64,000 nucleotides of DNA, taken from an uncultured Eubacterium sp. GTDB lineage: Bacteria > Bacillota > Clostridia > Lachnospirales > Lachnospiraceae. The position numbers and the translations under genes were made by a program. Under the pieces are notes generated by a model. That model worked only from the letters and a program-made list of their open reading frames with translations. It was not told the origin of the DNA and did not search any database. Shown here one piece after another: positions 26,484 to 35,916 of this stretch (positions are counted from its first letter, which is position 1; each line of letters begins with the position of its first letter). The stretch spans positions 46,060 through 110,059 of the forward strand of contig CAJTTQ010000001.1 in NCBI GenBank assembly GCA_910579145.1, written 5' to 3'.

Positions 26484-27581
26484 ATGATACCATACAATCT
26501 TCAGTTTTTTGCCAAAGATGGCGAGAGTGGCGAGAAGACAGAGGACGCCACACCGAAAAAGCTGGATGATGCCAGAAAGGAAGGCCAGGTGGCGAAAAGC
26601 CAGGACGTTGGCGTGGCGGTACTCCTGCTTTTGATGTTTGTATGTCTCAAGGTTTTTGGCGGATTTATGAGTAACCGGATGCTCGGTACGTTCCGCATCT
26701 ATTTTGGCAATATGAGTGAGTTTGCCGGTGATTTTACGCTGGGCCGTTCCATGCAGACGCTCGCGCTGGCTGGACGGGAAATCCTTTTGACCGCGGGGCC
26801 GATCCTGGCGCTGACACTCGTCGCGGCTTTTGTCGTGAACGTGGTGCAGGTCAAGTGGAAGCCGACGATGAAGCCGCTGAAGCCAAAGATGTCGAAAATA
26901 AATCCGTTTTCCGGTTTTAAGCGGATGTTTTCGAAAGACAAGGTATTTGATCTTTTTAAATCCGTAGCTAAGCTCGGCGTGCTGTTTTACGTGGTATACT
27001 CTTCCCTGAAGGATGAGTGGGGACTTGTTACGAATATTTACCAGCTGGATCTGTGGGCGGCGGTACTGCTGATCGTCGATACGGTCATCGGCGTCGGGTT
27101 CAAGATCAGTATTGTTTTTATGATATTGGCCGCCGTGGATTTTTATTATCAGAGAAGAAAATTTAAAAATGACATGAAGATGACGAAGCAGGAAGTAAAA
27201 GATGAGTATAAGAACACGGAGGGAAATCCGCAGATCAAAGGAAGGATCCGGAGTAAGATGCAGGAGGCGTCCAGAAGGCGTATGATGCAGAGTGTCCCGG
27301 AGGCGGACGTCGTCATCACAAACCCGACCCATCTTGCGATAGCGGTAAAATATGACAAATCATTGGGGGAAGCGCCTGTTGTGCTGGCGAAGGGAGCCGA
27401 TTTTCTGGCGGAAAAGATCAAGAACACCGCTAGGCTCAGTCATGTAGAAATCGTGGAAAATAAGCCGCTCGCGCGTATGTTATATTACAATGTGGAAATC
27501 GGGGACCAGATCCCGCCGGAATTGTATCAGATGGTGGCAGAGGTACTCGCTTATGTTTATAGTATACAAGGTAAAATTTAA
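26484..27581 (+). CDS. flhB: Flagellar export switch protein FlhB
   Basis: Export-gate protein whose autocleavage switches substrate from hook to filament. The 365-residue product has the N-terminal motif GEKTEDATPKKLDDARKEGQVAKS and four membrane helices. Its cytosolic domain has the self-cleavage site N-P-T-H at about residues 280-283, fully conserved. ATG at 26484 is preferred (GGAGGAG 9 bases upstream); a TTG at 26478 would add two residues. Confidence 0.97.
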   Translation: MIPYNLQFFAKDGESGEKTEDATPKKLDDARKEGQVAKSQDVGVAVLLLLMFVCLKVFGGFMSNRMLGTFRIYFGNMSEFAGDFTLGRSMQTLALAGREILLTAGPILALTLVAAFVVNVVQVKWKPTMKPLKPKMSKINPFSGFKRMFSKDKVFDLFKSVAKLGVLFYVVYSSLKDEWGLVTNIYQLDLWAAVLLIVDTVIGVGFKISIVFMILAAVDFYYQRRKFKNDMKMTKQEVKDEYKNTEGNPQIKGRIRSKMQEASRRRMMQSVPEADVVITNPTHLAIAVKYDKSLGEAPVVLAKGADFLAEKIKNTARLSHVEIVENKPLARMLYYNVEIGDQIPPELYQMVAEVLAYVYSIQGKI

Positions 27582-27583
27582 GA

Positions 27584-27612
27584 TTGTGAAATTACGAGAA
27601 AAAGATTATAAT
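27584..27612 (+). promoter_or_regulatory. Sigma-A type promoter upstream of flhA
   Basis: TTGTGA (27584-27589), 17 bases, TATAAT (27607-27612), in the 63-base gap between flhB and flhA. It could give separate expression of flhA-flhF-flhG-pilZ-che-sigD. Confidence 0.6.
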
Positions 27613-27644
27613 GGAAAGAAGAAAGACTGGGAGGTGGAACGGAC

Positions 27645-29681
27645 ATGAAAAAGCAGGACATCATTTTAGGATGCTTTGTTTTGGTACCAATATTATGTAT
27701 GATCATTCCGGTTCCACTGGTACTGCTGGATATATTGTTTACGGCGAATATTGCCATATCCATGCTGACGCTGTTTAGTGCGTTGTTTGCCAGAGAGCCG
27801 CTTGATATGTCATCGTTCCCAACATTGCTGCTTTTGACGACGCTGTTTCGGCTCGCGCTCAACGTCAGTTCGACGAGAAATATATTACTGAGGGGCGAGG
27901 CGGGAAATGTCGTAAGCACATTTGGTAATTTTGTGGGCGGCGGTAATCTCGTCGTCGGCGCTGTTGTATTTTTGATCCTGATCATCGTTCAGCTCATGGT
28001 CATCAATAAAGGATCCGAACGTGTATCCGAGGTAACGGCCCGGTTTACACTGGATGCGATGCCGGGTAAGCAGATGGCGATCGACGCCGATCTGAATACC
28101 GGGGCGATCACAGACGAAGAGGCAAAGGACCGGAGGGAAAAGATCCAGTCAGAATCCGCGTTTTTCGGCGCGATGGACGGTGCCACCAAATACGTAAAAG
28201 GTGACGCCACCGCGGGGCTGATCATCACGGTGATCAACTTTATCGGCGGACTTGCCATCGGTATGCTCATGAACGGTATGGAAGCTTCGGCCGCGCTGCA
28301 GAACTATTCGATCCTCACGATCGGTGACGGACTTACGAGCCAGATCCCATCGCTGATGATCTCACTCGCGACCGGTGTCCTTGTGACGAAGGGGTCGAAG
28401 GAGGCGGACATCGGCGGCATTTTGCAAAAACAGCTTCTCAGTACGCCGAAAGTTCTGATGATCGTTGGATTCGCGCTGATCGGCCTCGGTCTTTTTACAC
28501 CAATGAACATTGTTATTTTCTGCGGTTACGGCGTGTTCTTTATCGTTGTGTCCCGCATGATCATGAACGAGTTAGAGATGGAGGAGACCGATATGGAAGT
28601 GAGTGAAGAGGAGGAGTCGGCGGAGGAGATAAGACGGCCGGAAAATGTCACTTCCCTTCTTAAAGTGGACTCGATCGAACTGGAATTCGGCTACGGGATC
28701 ATTCCGCTTGCGGATGTGAACCAGGGCGGTGACCTTCTCGACCGTGTCGTTATGATCCGAAGACAGATCGCGCTGGAACTCGGCTGCGTTGTGCCGATGA
28801 TCCGTCTGCGCGATAACATACAGCTGAACCCGAACCAGTATGTCATAAAGATCAAGGGCGTTCCGGTCAGTGAGGGGGAGATCCTGTTTGACCATTATAT
28901 GGCGATGAATCCAGGATATGTCGAGGAAGAACTGACCGGTATCCCTACGTTTGAGCCTTCATTCCATCTGCCGGCGATCTGGATCACGGAAGGGCAGCGC
29001 GAGCGGGCTGAGTCGTTAGGTTATACGGTTGTCGATCCGCCGTCGATCATTGCGACGCATCTGATGGAAATCATCCGCAGCAACTTACACGAACTTCTGA
29101 CGAGACAGGATGTACAGAACCTGATCGACAATGTGAAAGAGGCGAATGAGACGCTGATTTCCGAACTGGTGCCGAAAATGCTCAGTGTCGGTGAGATCCA
29201 GAAGGTATTGCAGAACCTGCTGATGGAAGGAATTTCGATCCGCGACCTGATCACGATATTTGAGACGCTGGCGGACTATGCGCCGACGACGCACGACGCG
29301 GATATTTTGACTGAATACGCGAGACAGAATCTCAAGCGGGCCATTTCAAATAAATACTTTACTCAGAACGAGGCAACGAGTGTGATCACACTGGATCCGA
29401 AGGTGGAACAGGAGATCATGAACGCTGTAAAACAGACGGAGCAGGGTTCCTATCTGGCGATTGATCCGGATTACTCCGCCCAGCTAATGTCGTCGCTGCA
29501 GGAAGAGAGCGGGAAACTGGAGGAACTTGGCCGCACGCAGATCATTATTACATCGCCGATCGTGAGGATGTATTTTAAGCATCTTACGATGGAGCAGTTT
29601 AAGAATCTGCATGTATTATCTTATAATGAGATTGATTCAGACGTAGAACTTCAGTCAGTTGGGATGGTGACAGTTGAATGA
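27645..29681 (+). CDS. flhA: Flagellar export gate protein FlhA
   Basis: Largest export-gate subunit; its C-terminal ring docks chaperone-substrate complexes. The 678-residue product has about eight membrane helices in the first 310 residues. The FHIPEP-family loop is RFTLDAMPGKQMAIDADLNTGAITDEEAKDRREK, and a cytosolic domain runs to the end. GGGAGGTGGAACGG precedes the ATG. The stop overlaps the flhF start (ATGA). Confidence 0.98.
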   Translation: MKKQDIILGCFVLVPILCMIIPVPLVLLDILFTANIAISMLTLFSALFAREPLDMSSFPTLLLLTTLFRLALNVSSTRNILLRGEAGNVVSTFGNFVGGGNLVVGAVVFLILIIVQLMVINKGSERVSEVTARFTLDAMPGKQMAIDADLNTGAITDEEAKDRREKIQSESAFFGAMDGATKYVKGDATAGLIITVINFIGGLAIGMLMNGMEASAALQNYSILTIGDGLTSQIPSLMISLATGVLVTKGSKEADIGGILQKQLLSTPKVLMIVGFALIGLGLFTPMNIVIFCGYGVFFIVVSRMIMNELEMEETDMEVSEEEESAEEIRRPENVTSLLKVDSIELEFGYGIIPLADVNQGGDLLDRVVMIRRQIALELGCVVPMIRLRDNIQLNPNQYVIKIKGVPVSEGEILFDHYMAMNPGYVEEELTGIPTFEPSFHLPAIWITEGQRERAESLGYTVVDPPSIIATHLMEIIRSNLHELLTRQDVQNLIDNVKEANETLISELVPKMLSVGEIQKVLQNLLMEGISIRDLITIFETLADYAPTTHDADILTEYARQNLKRAISNKYFTQNEATSVITLDPKVEQEIMNAVKQTEQGSYLAIDPDYSAQLMSSLQEESGKLEELGRTQIIITSPIVRMYFKHLTMEQFKNLHVLSYNEIDSDVELQSVGMVTVE

Positions 29682-30931
29682 TCATTAAAAAGTTTCTGGC
29701 AAAAACGGAAAAAGAAGCAATCGAGATGGCAAAGGAAGAGCTCGGAGCGGGCGCTGTTGTCATGAATATAAAAAAAATCCAGCCGAAAGGGTTATCAAAG
29801 CTTTTTGTCAAAGGAAAGGTCGAGGTGACCGCCGCGCTGGATGAAAATATCGTTTATGATGCGAATGGCGGAGGACATGAGGCGAAAGAGTCCGAACAGG
29901 CGGGGGTGAGGTTGGATCTTACGGCCCCGAAGTTCGTGCCGGACATCGTGGCAGATGAAAATGAGGAATCAAAAAATGTGGCGGTCATAGAAGAAAAACT
30001 GAACAGTCTGCAGAAAATGATCGAAAAACAGATTTCGGAAAAGGTAGAAGAAGAGAAAAAGAATGCCATAGAAGAGAAGGAAGGGAAAAAAGAAGAAGAG
30101 GCGGTACAAAAAGAAGAGCCAAAGGAGAAAAGTAAAGCGGATGCCTGTAAGGATCTGATCCGTAAACAGATGACGCAAAATGAGGTGGATCAGTCGATCA
30201 TTGACCAGTTGATGGAAGAAATTGACCGGTCGCTGCCCAAGGATGCCGCGCTGGATCAGATTTTAGGCGCGATCTATCAGAAGATCATTTTGATGACCGG
30301 GCAGCCTTATTTACTGGAAGACGTGGAAGAAGCGGGCGCGAAATACGTGTTCCTTCTTGGTTCTACTGGTGTAGGAAAAACGACGACGATTGCGAAGATC
30401 GCTTCAAAATTAAAGCTTGAGAAGAAAATGAATATCGCGCTTGTGACGGCAGATACGTACCGGATCGCCGCGGTGGAGCAGCTGAAGACTTACGCCAATA
30501 TTTTAAGCGTACCGCTCAGTGTCGTTTACCGTCCAGAGGAGCTGGGCGAGATGTTGGACGATCTGGATCAGTACGATATGTGTCTGATTGATACGGCTGG
30601 CTGTTCCCATAATAACAAAGAGCAGTTGGACGAGTTGAGCCGCCTGCTCGATCAGGTTCCGATCTCGAAGCGGGGAGTGTACCTCGTGTTGAACGCGGCG
30701 ACGAAATACAACGACTTAAAACAGATTTCAGATATTTATTCCAAAATTACGGATTACAGCATGATCTTTACGAAATTAGATGAGACGTCTTCGGCGGGGA
30801 TCATGTTGAACATGCGGATGCACACGAACCGGCCGTTGTCATATGTGACATGGGGGCAAAATGTTCCCGATGACATTGGAATGGTAGATAATCAAAAGAT
30901 TGCGAAAAAGTTATTAGGAGGTAAGTCATAG
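29678..30931 (+). CDS. flhF: SRP-like GTPase FlhF
   Basis: Sets number and position of flagella with FlhG. The 417-residue product has an N-terminal B domain (MIIKKFLAKTEKEAIEMAKEELG) and a long charged Glu/Lys linker (about 100-160). The SRP-type NG GTPase follows: G1 LLGSTGVGKTTTIAKIAS, VTADTYRIAAVEQLK, LIDTAGCSHNN, TKLDET. It overlaps flhA by 4 bases and abuts flhG. Confidence 0.96.
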   Translation: MIIKKFLAKTEKEAIEMAKEELGAGAVVMNIKKIQPKGLSKLFVKGKVEVTAALDENIVYDANGGGHEAKESEQAGVRLDLTAPKFVPDIVADENEESKNVAVIEEKLNSLQKMIEKQISEKVEEEKKNAIEEKEGKKEEEAVQKEEPKEKSKADACKDLIRKQMTQNEVDQSIIDQLMEEIDRSLPKDAALDQILGAIYQKIILMTGQPYLLEDVEEAGAKYVFLLGSTGVGKTTTIAKIASKLKLEKKMNIALVTADTYRIAAVEQLKTYANILSVPLSVVYRPEELGEMLDDLDQYDMCLIDTAGCSHNNKEQLDELSRLLDQVPISKRGVYLVLNAATKYNDLKQISDIYSKITDYSMIFTKLDETSSAGIMLNMRMHTNRPLSYVTWGQNVPDDIGMVDNQKIAKKLLGGKS

Positions 30932-31818
30932 TGGATCAGGCGGAACGATTGAGAAATATGATCAGAGACAATGACTTACAGCCGGAACAGGAGAGGACTG
31001 CGAAAGTCATTGCGGTAACAAGCGGCAAAGGCGGTGTTGGCAAGAGCAGCCTGACCGTAAATCTGGCTGTACAGCTGAGCCGTCTGGGAAAGCGTGTGTT
31101 GATCTTTGATGCCGATTTTGGATTGGCAAACATAGAGATCATGCTCGGTATCCGGCCCAAATACACCCTTGCGGATTTGATGTACCGGGGGAAGACGGTG
31201 CGGGATGTCGTTACCGACGGGCCTGAAGATATCGGATTTATTTCTGGTGGTTCCGGTATTCACGAGCTGGCGAACCTGACGAGGGAGCAGGTGTTTTCCC
31301 TGATCCGTAAACTCGATGATCTGGACCGTGTGGCAGACGTGATCATCGTAGATACGGGAGCAGGTGTGAACGATACCGTCTTGGATTTTGTGGCGGCCAG
31401 TGAGGAGATCCTCCTTGTGGCTACGCCGGAACCCACTTCGATCACGGATGCGTACGCGCTGATGAAACTGTTAAACCGCAAAGCGGCTTACCAGCCGAAC
31501 CAGACGGTCGTAAAAATGGTCGCGAACCAGGTGCGGGAGGAATGGGAGGCCGCGGAACTTTTTGAGAAACTTGGTGTGGTAGCCAGAAAATTTTTGGATA
31601 TTGAAGTGGAATTTTTAGGAACGGTGCCATATGATAGAAATATGCAGCGGGCGGTCATGCGGCAGGCGCCTATCAGTATCAGCCATCCGACAGCGGATTG
31701 TGCCAAAGCGCTGAGGCGCATCGCGTTATCGCTCGATGATCAGTCGATAGAAAAGGAAAAACATGTCGGGATCGCAAAATTATTTTCGAGTGTGATCCGC
31801 ATGAGGTTTATGAAATAA
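30931..31818 (+). CDS. flhG: MinD-like ATPase FlhG (YlxH)
   Basis: ParA/MinD-type ATPase that stimulates FlhF and limits flagellar number. The 295-residue product has an N-terminal segment with D-Q-A-x-x-L-R (the FlhF-activating motif region), deviant Walker A TSGKGGVGKSSLTVNLA, DADFGLANIEIMLG, and a C-terminal membrane-targeting amphipathic stretch (ASVIRMRFMK-like end). The start is GTG overlapping the flhF stop by one base. Confidence 0.94.
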   Translation: MDQAERLRNMIRDNDLQPEQERTAKVIAVTSGKGGVGKSSLTVNLAVQLSRLGKRVLIFDADFGLANIEIMLGIRPKYTLADLMYRGKTVRDVVTDGPEDIGFISGGSGIHELANLTREQVFSLIRKLDDLDRVADVIIVDTGAGVNDTVLDFVAASEEILLVATPEPTSITDAYALMKLLNRKAAYQPNQTVVKMVANQVREEWEAAELFEKLGVVARKFLDIEVEFLGTVPYDRNMQRAVMRQAPISISHPTADCAKALRRIALSLDDQSIEKEKHVGIAKLFSSVIRMRFMK

Positions 31819-31870
31819 TCCCCACTCTTTGGGAAGTTTGAATCGCAGATAGGCAGATAGGAGAGAATGG

Positions 31871-32683
31871 ATGCAGAAAACGGTGATTAACATAGGGGAT
31901 CGGATTGATATGACGCACGTAAAAAGTTCGGTGCGCAGGAAACTGTCCGAAGATACATATGCGAGTAGCGTGATAGATTATGATGGAAGAAGGGCGCTGA
32001 GGATTTCCGCGCCGATGTTTGAGAGCAGGCTCATTCCCGTCGAGTTGCAGGACGAGTACGAACTCTGTATTTTTACGTCAACAGAGCTTTATAAAACACG
32101 GGCAAAGATCGTGCGCCGTTTTCGTGAGGGAAAGGTTTTTGTCGTGGATGTGGAACTTATCACCCCGCTGGAAAAGTTTCAGCGGCGGCAGTTTTTCCGC
32201 TTGGATTGTACGCTCAAAATGCGTTACCGCACCGTTTCGAGCGAGGAGCGGGCGCTTCGGGATTTCATTCGGACGCACGAGTTTGAAGACGCGGAAACGA
32301 TGGAGATGTACCTGACAAAATTAGAAAGTTATCTGGGAAACTGGGAGAGGGGAATGCTTACCGATATCAGCGGCGGCGGTGTGAGATTCCAGTGCAGCCA
32401 GAAAATAGAACCGAACCGTATTGTGGAAGTATCGTTTCCCCTCAAGTTTGAGGATAGGACGGTTTCTTTTTGTTGTATGGCAAAAGTGGTAGCCGTGGCG
32501 GATATCTCATTTGAAGGCATGCGTGAGATCGAGCTGCGGTGTGAATTTTTTGAGATGGAAAAGGAAAAACAGGAGCTTGTCGTAAAATATGTGTTTGAGG
32601 AACAGCGGAGAAGAATAAAAAACCGATGGGGTTGGCAGCAGGAAACACAGACAGAGATGCAGCAGGAAGAGCAAGAAGATTGA
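31871..32683 (+). CDS. PilZ-domain c-di-GMP receptor (YcgR/DgrA-like flagellar brake)
   Basis: The 270-residue product has an N-terminal YcgR-like beta domain (about 1-95) followed by a PilZ domain. The two c-di-GMP-binding motifs are present: RRQFFR at 105-110 (RxxxR) and D-I-S-G-G-G from residue 165 (DxSxGG). The distance between them, about 55 residues, is longer than usual because of a charged helical insertion. The C-terminus is a Gln/Glu-rich tail. In Bacillus the relative YpfA/DgrA slows the motor by acting on MotA. Placement between flhG and cheB argues for a motility role. Confidence 0.88.
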   Translation: MQKTVINIGDRIDMTHVKSSVRRKLSEDTYASSVIDYDGRRALRISAPMFESRLIPVELQDEYELCIFTSTELYKTRAKIVRRFREGKVFVVDVELITPLEKFQRRQFFRLDCTLKMRYRTVSSEERALRDFIRTHEFEDAETMEMYLTKLESYLGNWERGMLTDISGGGVRFQCSQKIEPNRIVEVSFPLKFEDRTVSFCCMAKVVAVADISFEGMREIELRCEFFEMEKEKQELVVKYVFEEQRRRIKNRWGWQQETQTEMQQEEQED

Positions 32684-32708
32684 GAGAAAGGAAATTAATG
32701 TTCCCATC

Positions 32709-33767
32709 ATGAAAAAAATTTTATTAATTGATGACTCTGCACTTATGAGAAACATGATGTCTGATATAATAGAAAAAGAATCTGGTGTATGTGTTGCGGA
32801 TACTGCCGAAAATGGTTATGTGGCCATACAACTTCTGAAAGAGGGAAATCAGTACGATCTGATTTTGCTTGATATCAATATGCCGAAATTGAACGGGGTC
32901 GGTTTTTTGGAGTATTTGAACCGGTGTGAGTACAAGATACCGGTGCTGATCGTGAGTTCGATCGCCAGTCAGAGTACGGCGGAGACCTTGCGGGCATTGG
33001 AACTGGGGGCCTACGATTTTGTGAAAAAACCCGGAGGGCCGAACGGCAGGGTGGAGTTTAAAACCCAGCTCTGCGAAAAGATCCAATGCGCGTTTCGTCT
33101 GAACCATCCTCTGCATGGCTCGCGCAAGCAGCCGATGCAGACCAGGTCCATTAGAAAAAAAGAACAAAGCAGTATCCTGTCCGGGGACGCGCGTGATAAG
33201 CTGATCTTTATCGCCTCTTCCACGGGCGGGCCAAAAGCGCTCCAGTCTGTGATCCCATTGATACCCGGGAACATTGGCTGTCCGGTCGTCGTCGTACAGC
33301 ATATGCCGGAAGGGTTTACCGGGTCGCTGGCGGACCGTCTTAATGAGATGAGTCCCTGTAAGGTGTTGGAGGCGGCGGATGGAGTTGTTTTGGAAAATGA
33401 TATTGTTTATGTGGCGAAAGGGGGAAACCAGCTGCGTGTGGAAACTGTCGGCAGCAAGGGACACCGGTTTACTGTGAGTAAAGAACCGGCGAGGAACGGA
33501 CTTCGCCCGTGTGCGGATATTTTTCTGGAATCCCTGATGAATTCGGGATACAAAAAGATCATCTGCGCGGTGCTGACTGGCATGGGGAGCGATGCGACAA
33601 AGGGACTGTTACAGTTAAAACAGGTGAAAGATGTCTATACGGTGGGACAGAGCAAGGAGACGTGCGTGGTATATGGTATGCCGCGGTCTGTTGCCCAGGC
33701 TGGTGTAGTAGATGTCGTCGCAGACTTGACGGACGTGGCAGACTTGTTGGTGAAAAGGGTAAGATAG
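32709..33767 (+). CDS. cheB: Chemotaxis methylesterase/deamidase CheB
   Basis: Removes methyl groups from chemoreceptors during adaptation. The 352-residue product has an N-terminal receiver (LLIDDSALMRN, DLILLDINMPKLNG) and a C-terminal esterase. The catalytic serine is in ASSTGGPKAL, histidine in VVVQHMPEGFT, aspartate in TGMGSDATKG. The start is fixed by homology, yet the nearest Shine-Dalgarno (AAAGGA) is 5 bases before a different ATG at 32698 that opens a 4-codon frame (M-F-P-S) ending over the cheB start. Confidence 0.97.
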   Translation: MKKILLIDDSALMRNMMSDIIEKESGVCVADTAENGYVAIQLLKEGNQYDLILLDINMPKLNGVGFLEYLNRCEYKIPVLIVSSIASQSTAETLRALELGAYDFVKKPGGPNGRVEFKTQLCEKIQCAFRLNHPLHGSRKQPMQTRSIRKKEQSSILSGDARDKLIFIASSTGGPKALQSVIPLIPGNIGCPVVVVQHMPEGFTGSLADRLNEMSPCKVLEAADGVVLENDIVYVAKGGNQLRVETVGSKGHRFTVSKEPARNGLRPCADIFLESLMNSGYKKIICAVLTGMGSDATKGLLQLKQVKDVYTVGQSKETCVVYGMPRSVAQAGVVDVVADLTDVADLLVKRVR

Positions 33768-33792
33768 GAATACTATAGAATGGAGGATAAGG

Positions 33793-35901
33793 ATGGATAC
33801 CAGTCAATATTTAGAACTATTTATCGATGAAACAAAAGAACATTTGCAGAGTTTGAACGAACACATATTGGACCTTGAAAAAGATCCGGAAAATGACGAT
33901 ACGATCAACGAGATATTCCGTGCTGCCCATACACTGAAGGGAATGGCTGGAACGATGGGGTTTGTCAGGATGCAGCGTCTGACGCATGACCTGGAAAATG
34001 TTTTTCAGGAGATCCGAAACGGCAATATGAAAGCGAACGCGAAACTGGTTGATATTATGTTCCGCGGACTGGATGCCCTGGAGTCGTATCTGGACGTTAT
34101 ACTGCAGACCGGAAGCGAAGGTACCGAGGACAATGAAGATATCATTCATGACTTAAATGAGGTGATTGAAGAAGAGACAAACGGCGGCGGGGAAAAGAAA
34201 GAGGAAAGCGCGCCGGCGGCGAGTGCGTCATCTGCTTCCGGGTCAGATTCCCGTGTGTGGGAAAATAAATTTGAGCGGATCCCTGTTTCCGAATATGAGA
34301 TCGGTTCGATGGAAAAAGCGAAAAAAGACGGACAGAATGTGTTCGGCGTCACGGTATATCTCCAGGAGTCCTGTATACTGAAAGCGGCGAGAGCGTTTTT
34401 GGTATTTAAGGCCGTGGAGAGCAAAGGTGAACTCATCAAGTCGCTGCCGACGACGGAGCAGATCGAGGATGAAGAGTTTGACCTGGATTTCAGCTGGATC
34501 CTGGCGACAGAAGAGAGTAAGGAAAATGTCAGGAATCTGATCATGAGCGTTTCAGAGATCGCGGCCGTCTGTGTGGAGGAATTCAAGTACGAGGCGGGGG
34601 AGACCGCGAAAGAGGAAGCAAAAAAAGATGAGGCACCGGTCAAGGCACAGGAGAAGAATGAGCCGAAAAAGGCAGCCCAGGCGCCACCGGCGGCAGCGGC
34701 AAAAGGAAAGGTGACGAGCCGCTCCGTGCGTGTCGATATTGATAAACTGGATGTACTGATGAATCTGGTGAGTGAGCTCATCATTGCGAAGAACGCGCTC
34801 GTATCGGTTTCTTCTGCGGACGCGGCGCGGGAGTCCGGCGAGGATACGAACGAGGGACGCAGCCAGGCGTTCCATGAAAACATAGAGTATCTGGAGCGCG
34901 TGACGACGAATCTGCACGAATCCGTGATGAAAGTAAGGATGGTGCCGATCGAGAGCGTCGTCAACCGTTTTCCGCGTATGATCCGTGACTTGAACCGCAA
35001 GCTGGATAAAAAGATGGAGCTGTATATGTCCGGTGAGGATACGGAATTAGACCGTACGGTTATTGATGAATTAGGGGATCCGTTGATGCACCTGCTAAGA
35101 AACTCGGCAGACCACGGCCTCGAGAGTAACGCGGAGCGTGTCCGTTTGGGCAAACCTGAAGTTGGTTCTATTTTCCTGGATGCTTATCAGGATGGAAATA
35201 ACGTGACGATCGAAGTCCGTGACGACGGCGCGGGTATTGATACGGAAAAAGTAAAGAATAAAGCGCTTGAGCGCGGGACGATCACAGAGCAGCAGGCGGA
35301 GACGATGAGCGATAAAGATTTCATCGATCTTTTGTTCCGCCCGAGTTTCTCCACGGCAGATCAGATTTCTGATATTTCTGGGCGGGGCGTCGGACTGGAT
35401 GTTGTAAAGACAAAGATCGAATCGCTCGGCGGAAGTATTGAAGCGAGGTCGGTCAAAGGACAGGGAAGTACATTTGCGATCCAGCTTCCGCTCACACTGG
35501 CGATCATACAGGCGCTGATGGTGGAAGTGGGCGATGAAAAATACGCGATCCCTCTCGGCAACGTGGACACGATCGAAGATGTGATGCAGAATGAGATCAA
35601 GCTTGTTCAGTCCAAAGAGGTCATCCATCTGCGCGGCAGCGTGATTCCGATCATTCGGATGAGTGAAGTACTTGAGATGGAAGATTATGAAAAGAGCAGT
35701 GAAGATGAGTCAGAGATCATCGTTGTTGTGAAAAAAGGTGACCAGAGGATTGGCCTTGCCGTAGATAAGCTTTTAGGTCAGCAGGAAACCGTTATCAAGT
35801 CGATGGGACGCCACATCACGAATGCGAAGCTGTTCAGCGGCGCAACAATCCTGGGCGATGGAGAAGTGGCACTCATCCTTGATACGAATACATTAATCTA
35901 G
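33793..35901 (+). CDS. cheA: Chemotaxis histidine kinase CheA
   Basis: Receptor-coupled kinase that phosphorylates CheY and CheB. The 702-residue product has P1 with the phospho-histidine H46 (AAHTLKGMAGTMGF) and a P2 region around 160-265. A Lys/Ala/Pro linker follows, then P3 dimerisation (DKLDVLMNLVSELIIAKN). P4 ATP-binding comprises N box LLRNSADHGLE, G1 DDGAGID and G2 GRGVGLDVV. P5 is CheW-like, to the end. GGAGGATAAGG precedes the ATG. It is followed by cheW after 15 bases. Confidence 0.98.
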   Translation: MDTSQYLELFIDETKEHLQSLNEHILDLEKDPENDDTINEIFRAAHTLKGMAGTMGFVRMQRLTHDLENVFQEIRNGNMKANAKLVDIMFRGLDALESYLDVILQTGSEGTEDNEDIIHDLNEVIEEETNGGGEKKEESAPAASASSASGSDSRVWENKFERIPVSEYEIGSMEKAKKDGQNVFGVTVYLQESCILKAARAFLVFKAVESKGELIKSLPTTEQIEDEEFDLDFSWILATEESKENVRNLIMSVSEIAAVCVEEFKYEAGETAKEEAKKDEAPVKAQEKNEPKKAAQAPPAAAAKGKVTSRSVRVDIDKLDVLMNLVSELIIAKNALVSVSSADAARESGEDTNEGRSQAFHENIEYLERVTTNLHESVMKVRMVPIESVVNRFPRMIRDLNRKLDKKMELYMSGEDTELDRTVIDELGDPLMHLLRNSADHGLESNAERVRLGKPEVGSIFLDAYQDGNNVTIEVRDDGAGIDTEKVKNKALERGTITEQQAETMSDKDFIDLLFRPSFSTADQISDISGRGVGLDVVKTKIESLGGSIEARSVKGQGSTFAIQLPLTLAIIQALMVEVGDEKYAIPLGNVDTIEDVMQNEIKLVQSKEVIHLRGSVIPIIRMSEVLEMEDYEKSSEDESEIIVVVKKGDQRIGLAVDKLLGQQETVIKSMGRHITNAKLFSGATILGDGEVALILDTNTLI

Positions 35902-35916
35902 AAAAGAGGTAAGCCG

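Noticed and set aside
26457..27332. 291-codon minus-strand frame opposite flhB
   Set aside because: His/Arg-rich composition typical of antisense to a membrane-protein gene; flhB is unambiguous.
34146..35153. 335-codon minus-strand frame opposite cheA
   Set aside because: Ser/Arg-rich shadow of the cheA coding sequence with no domain likeness.
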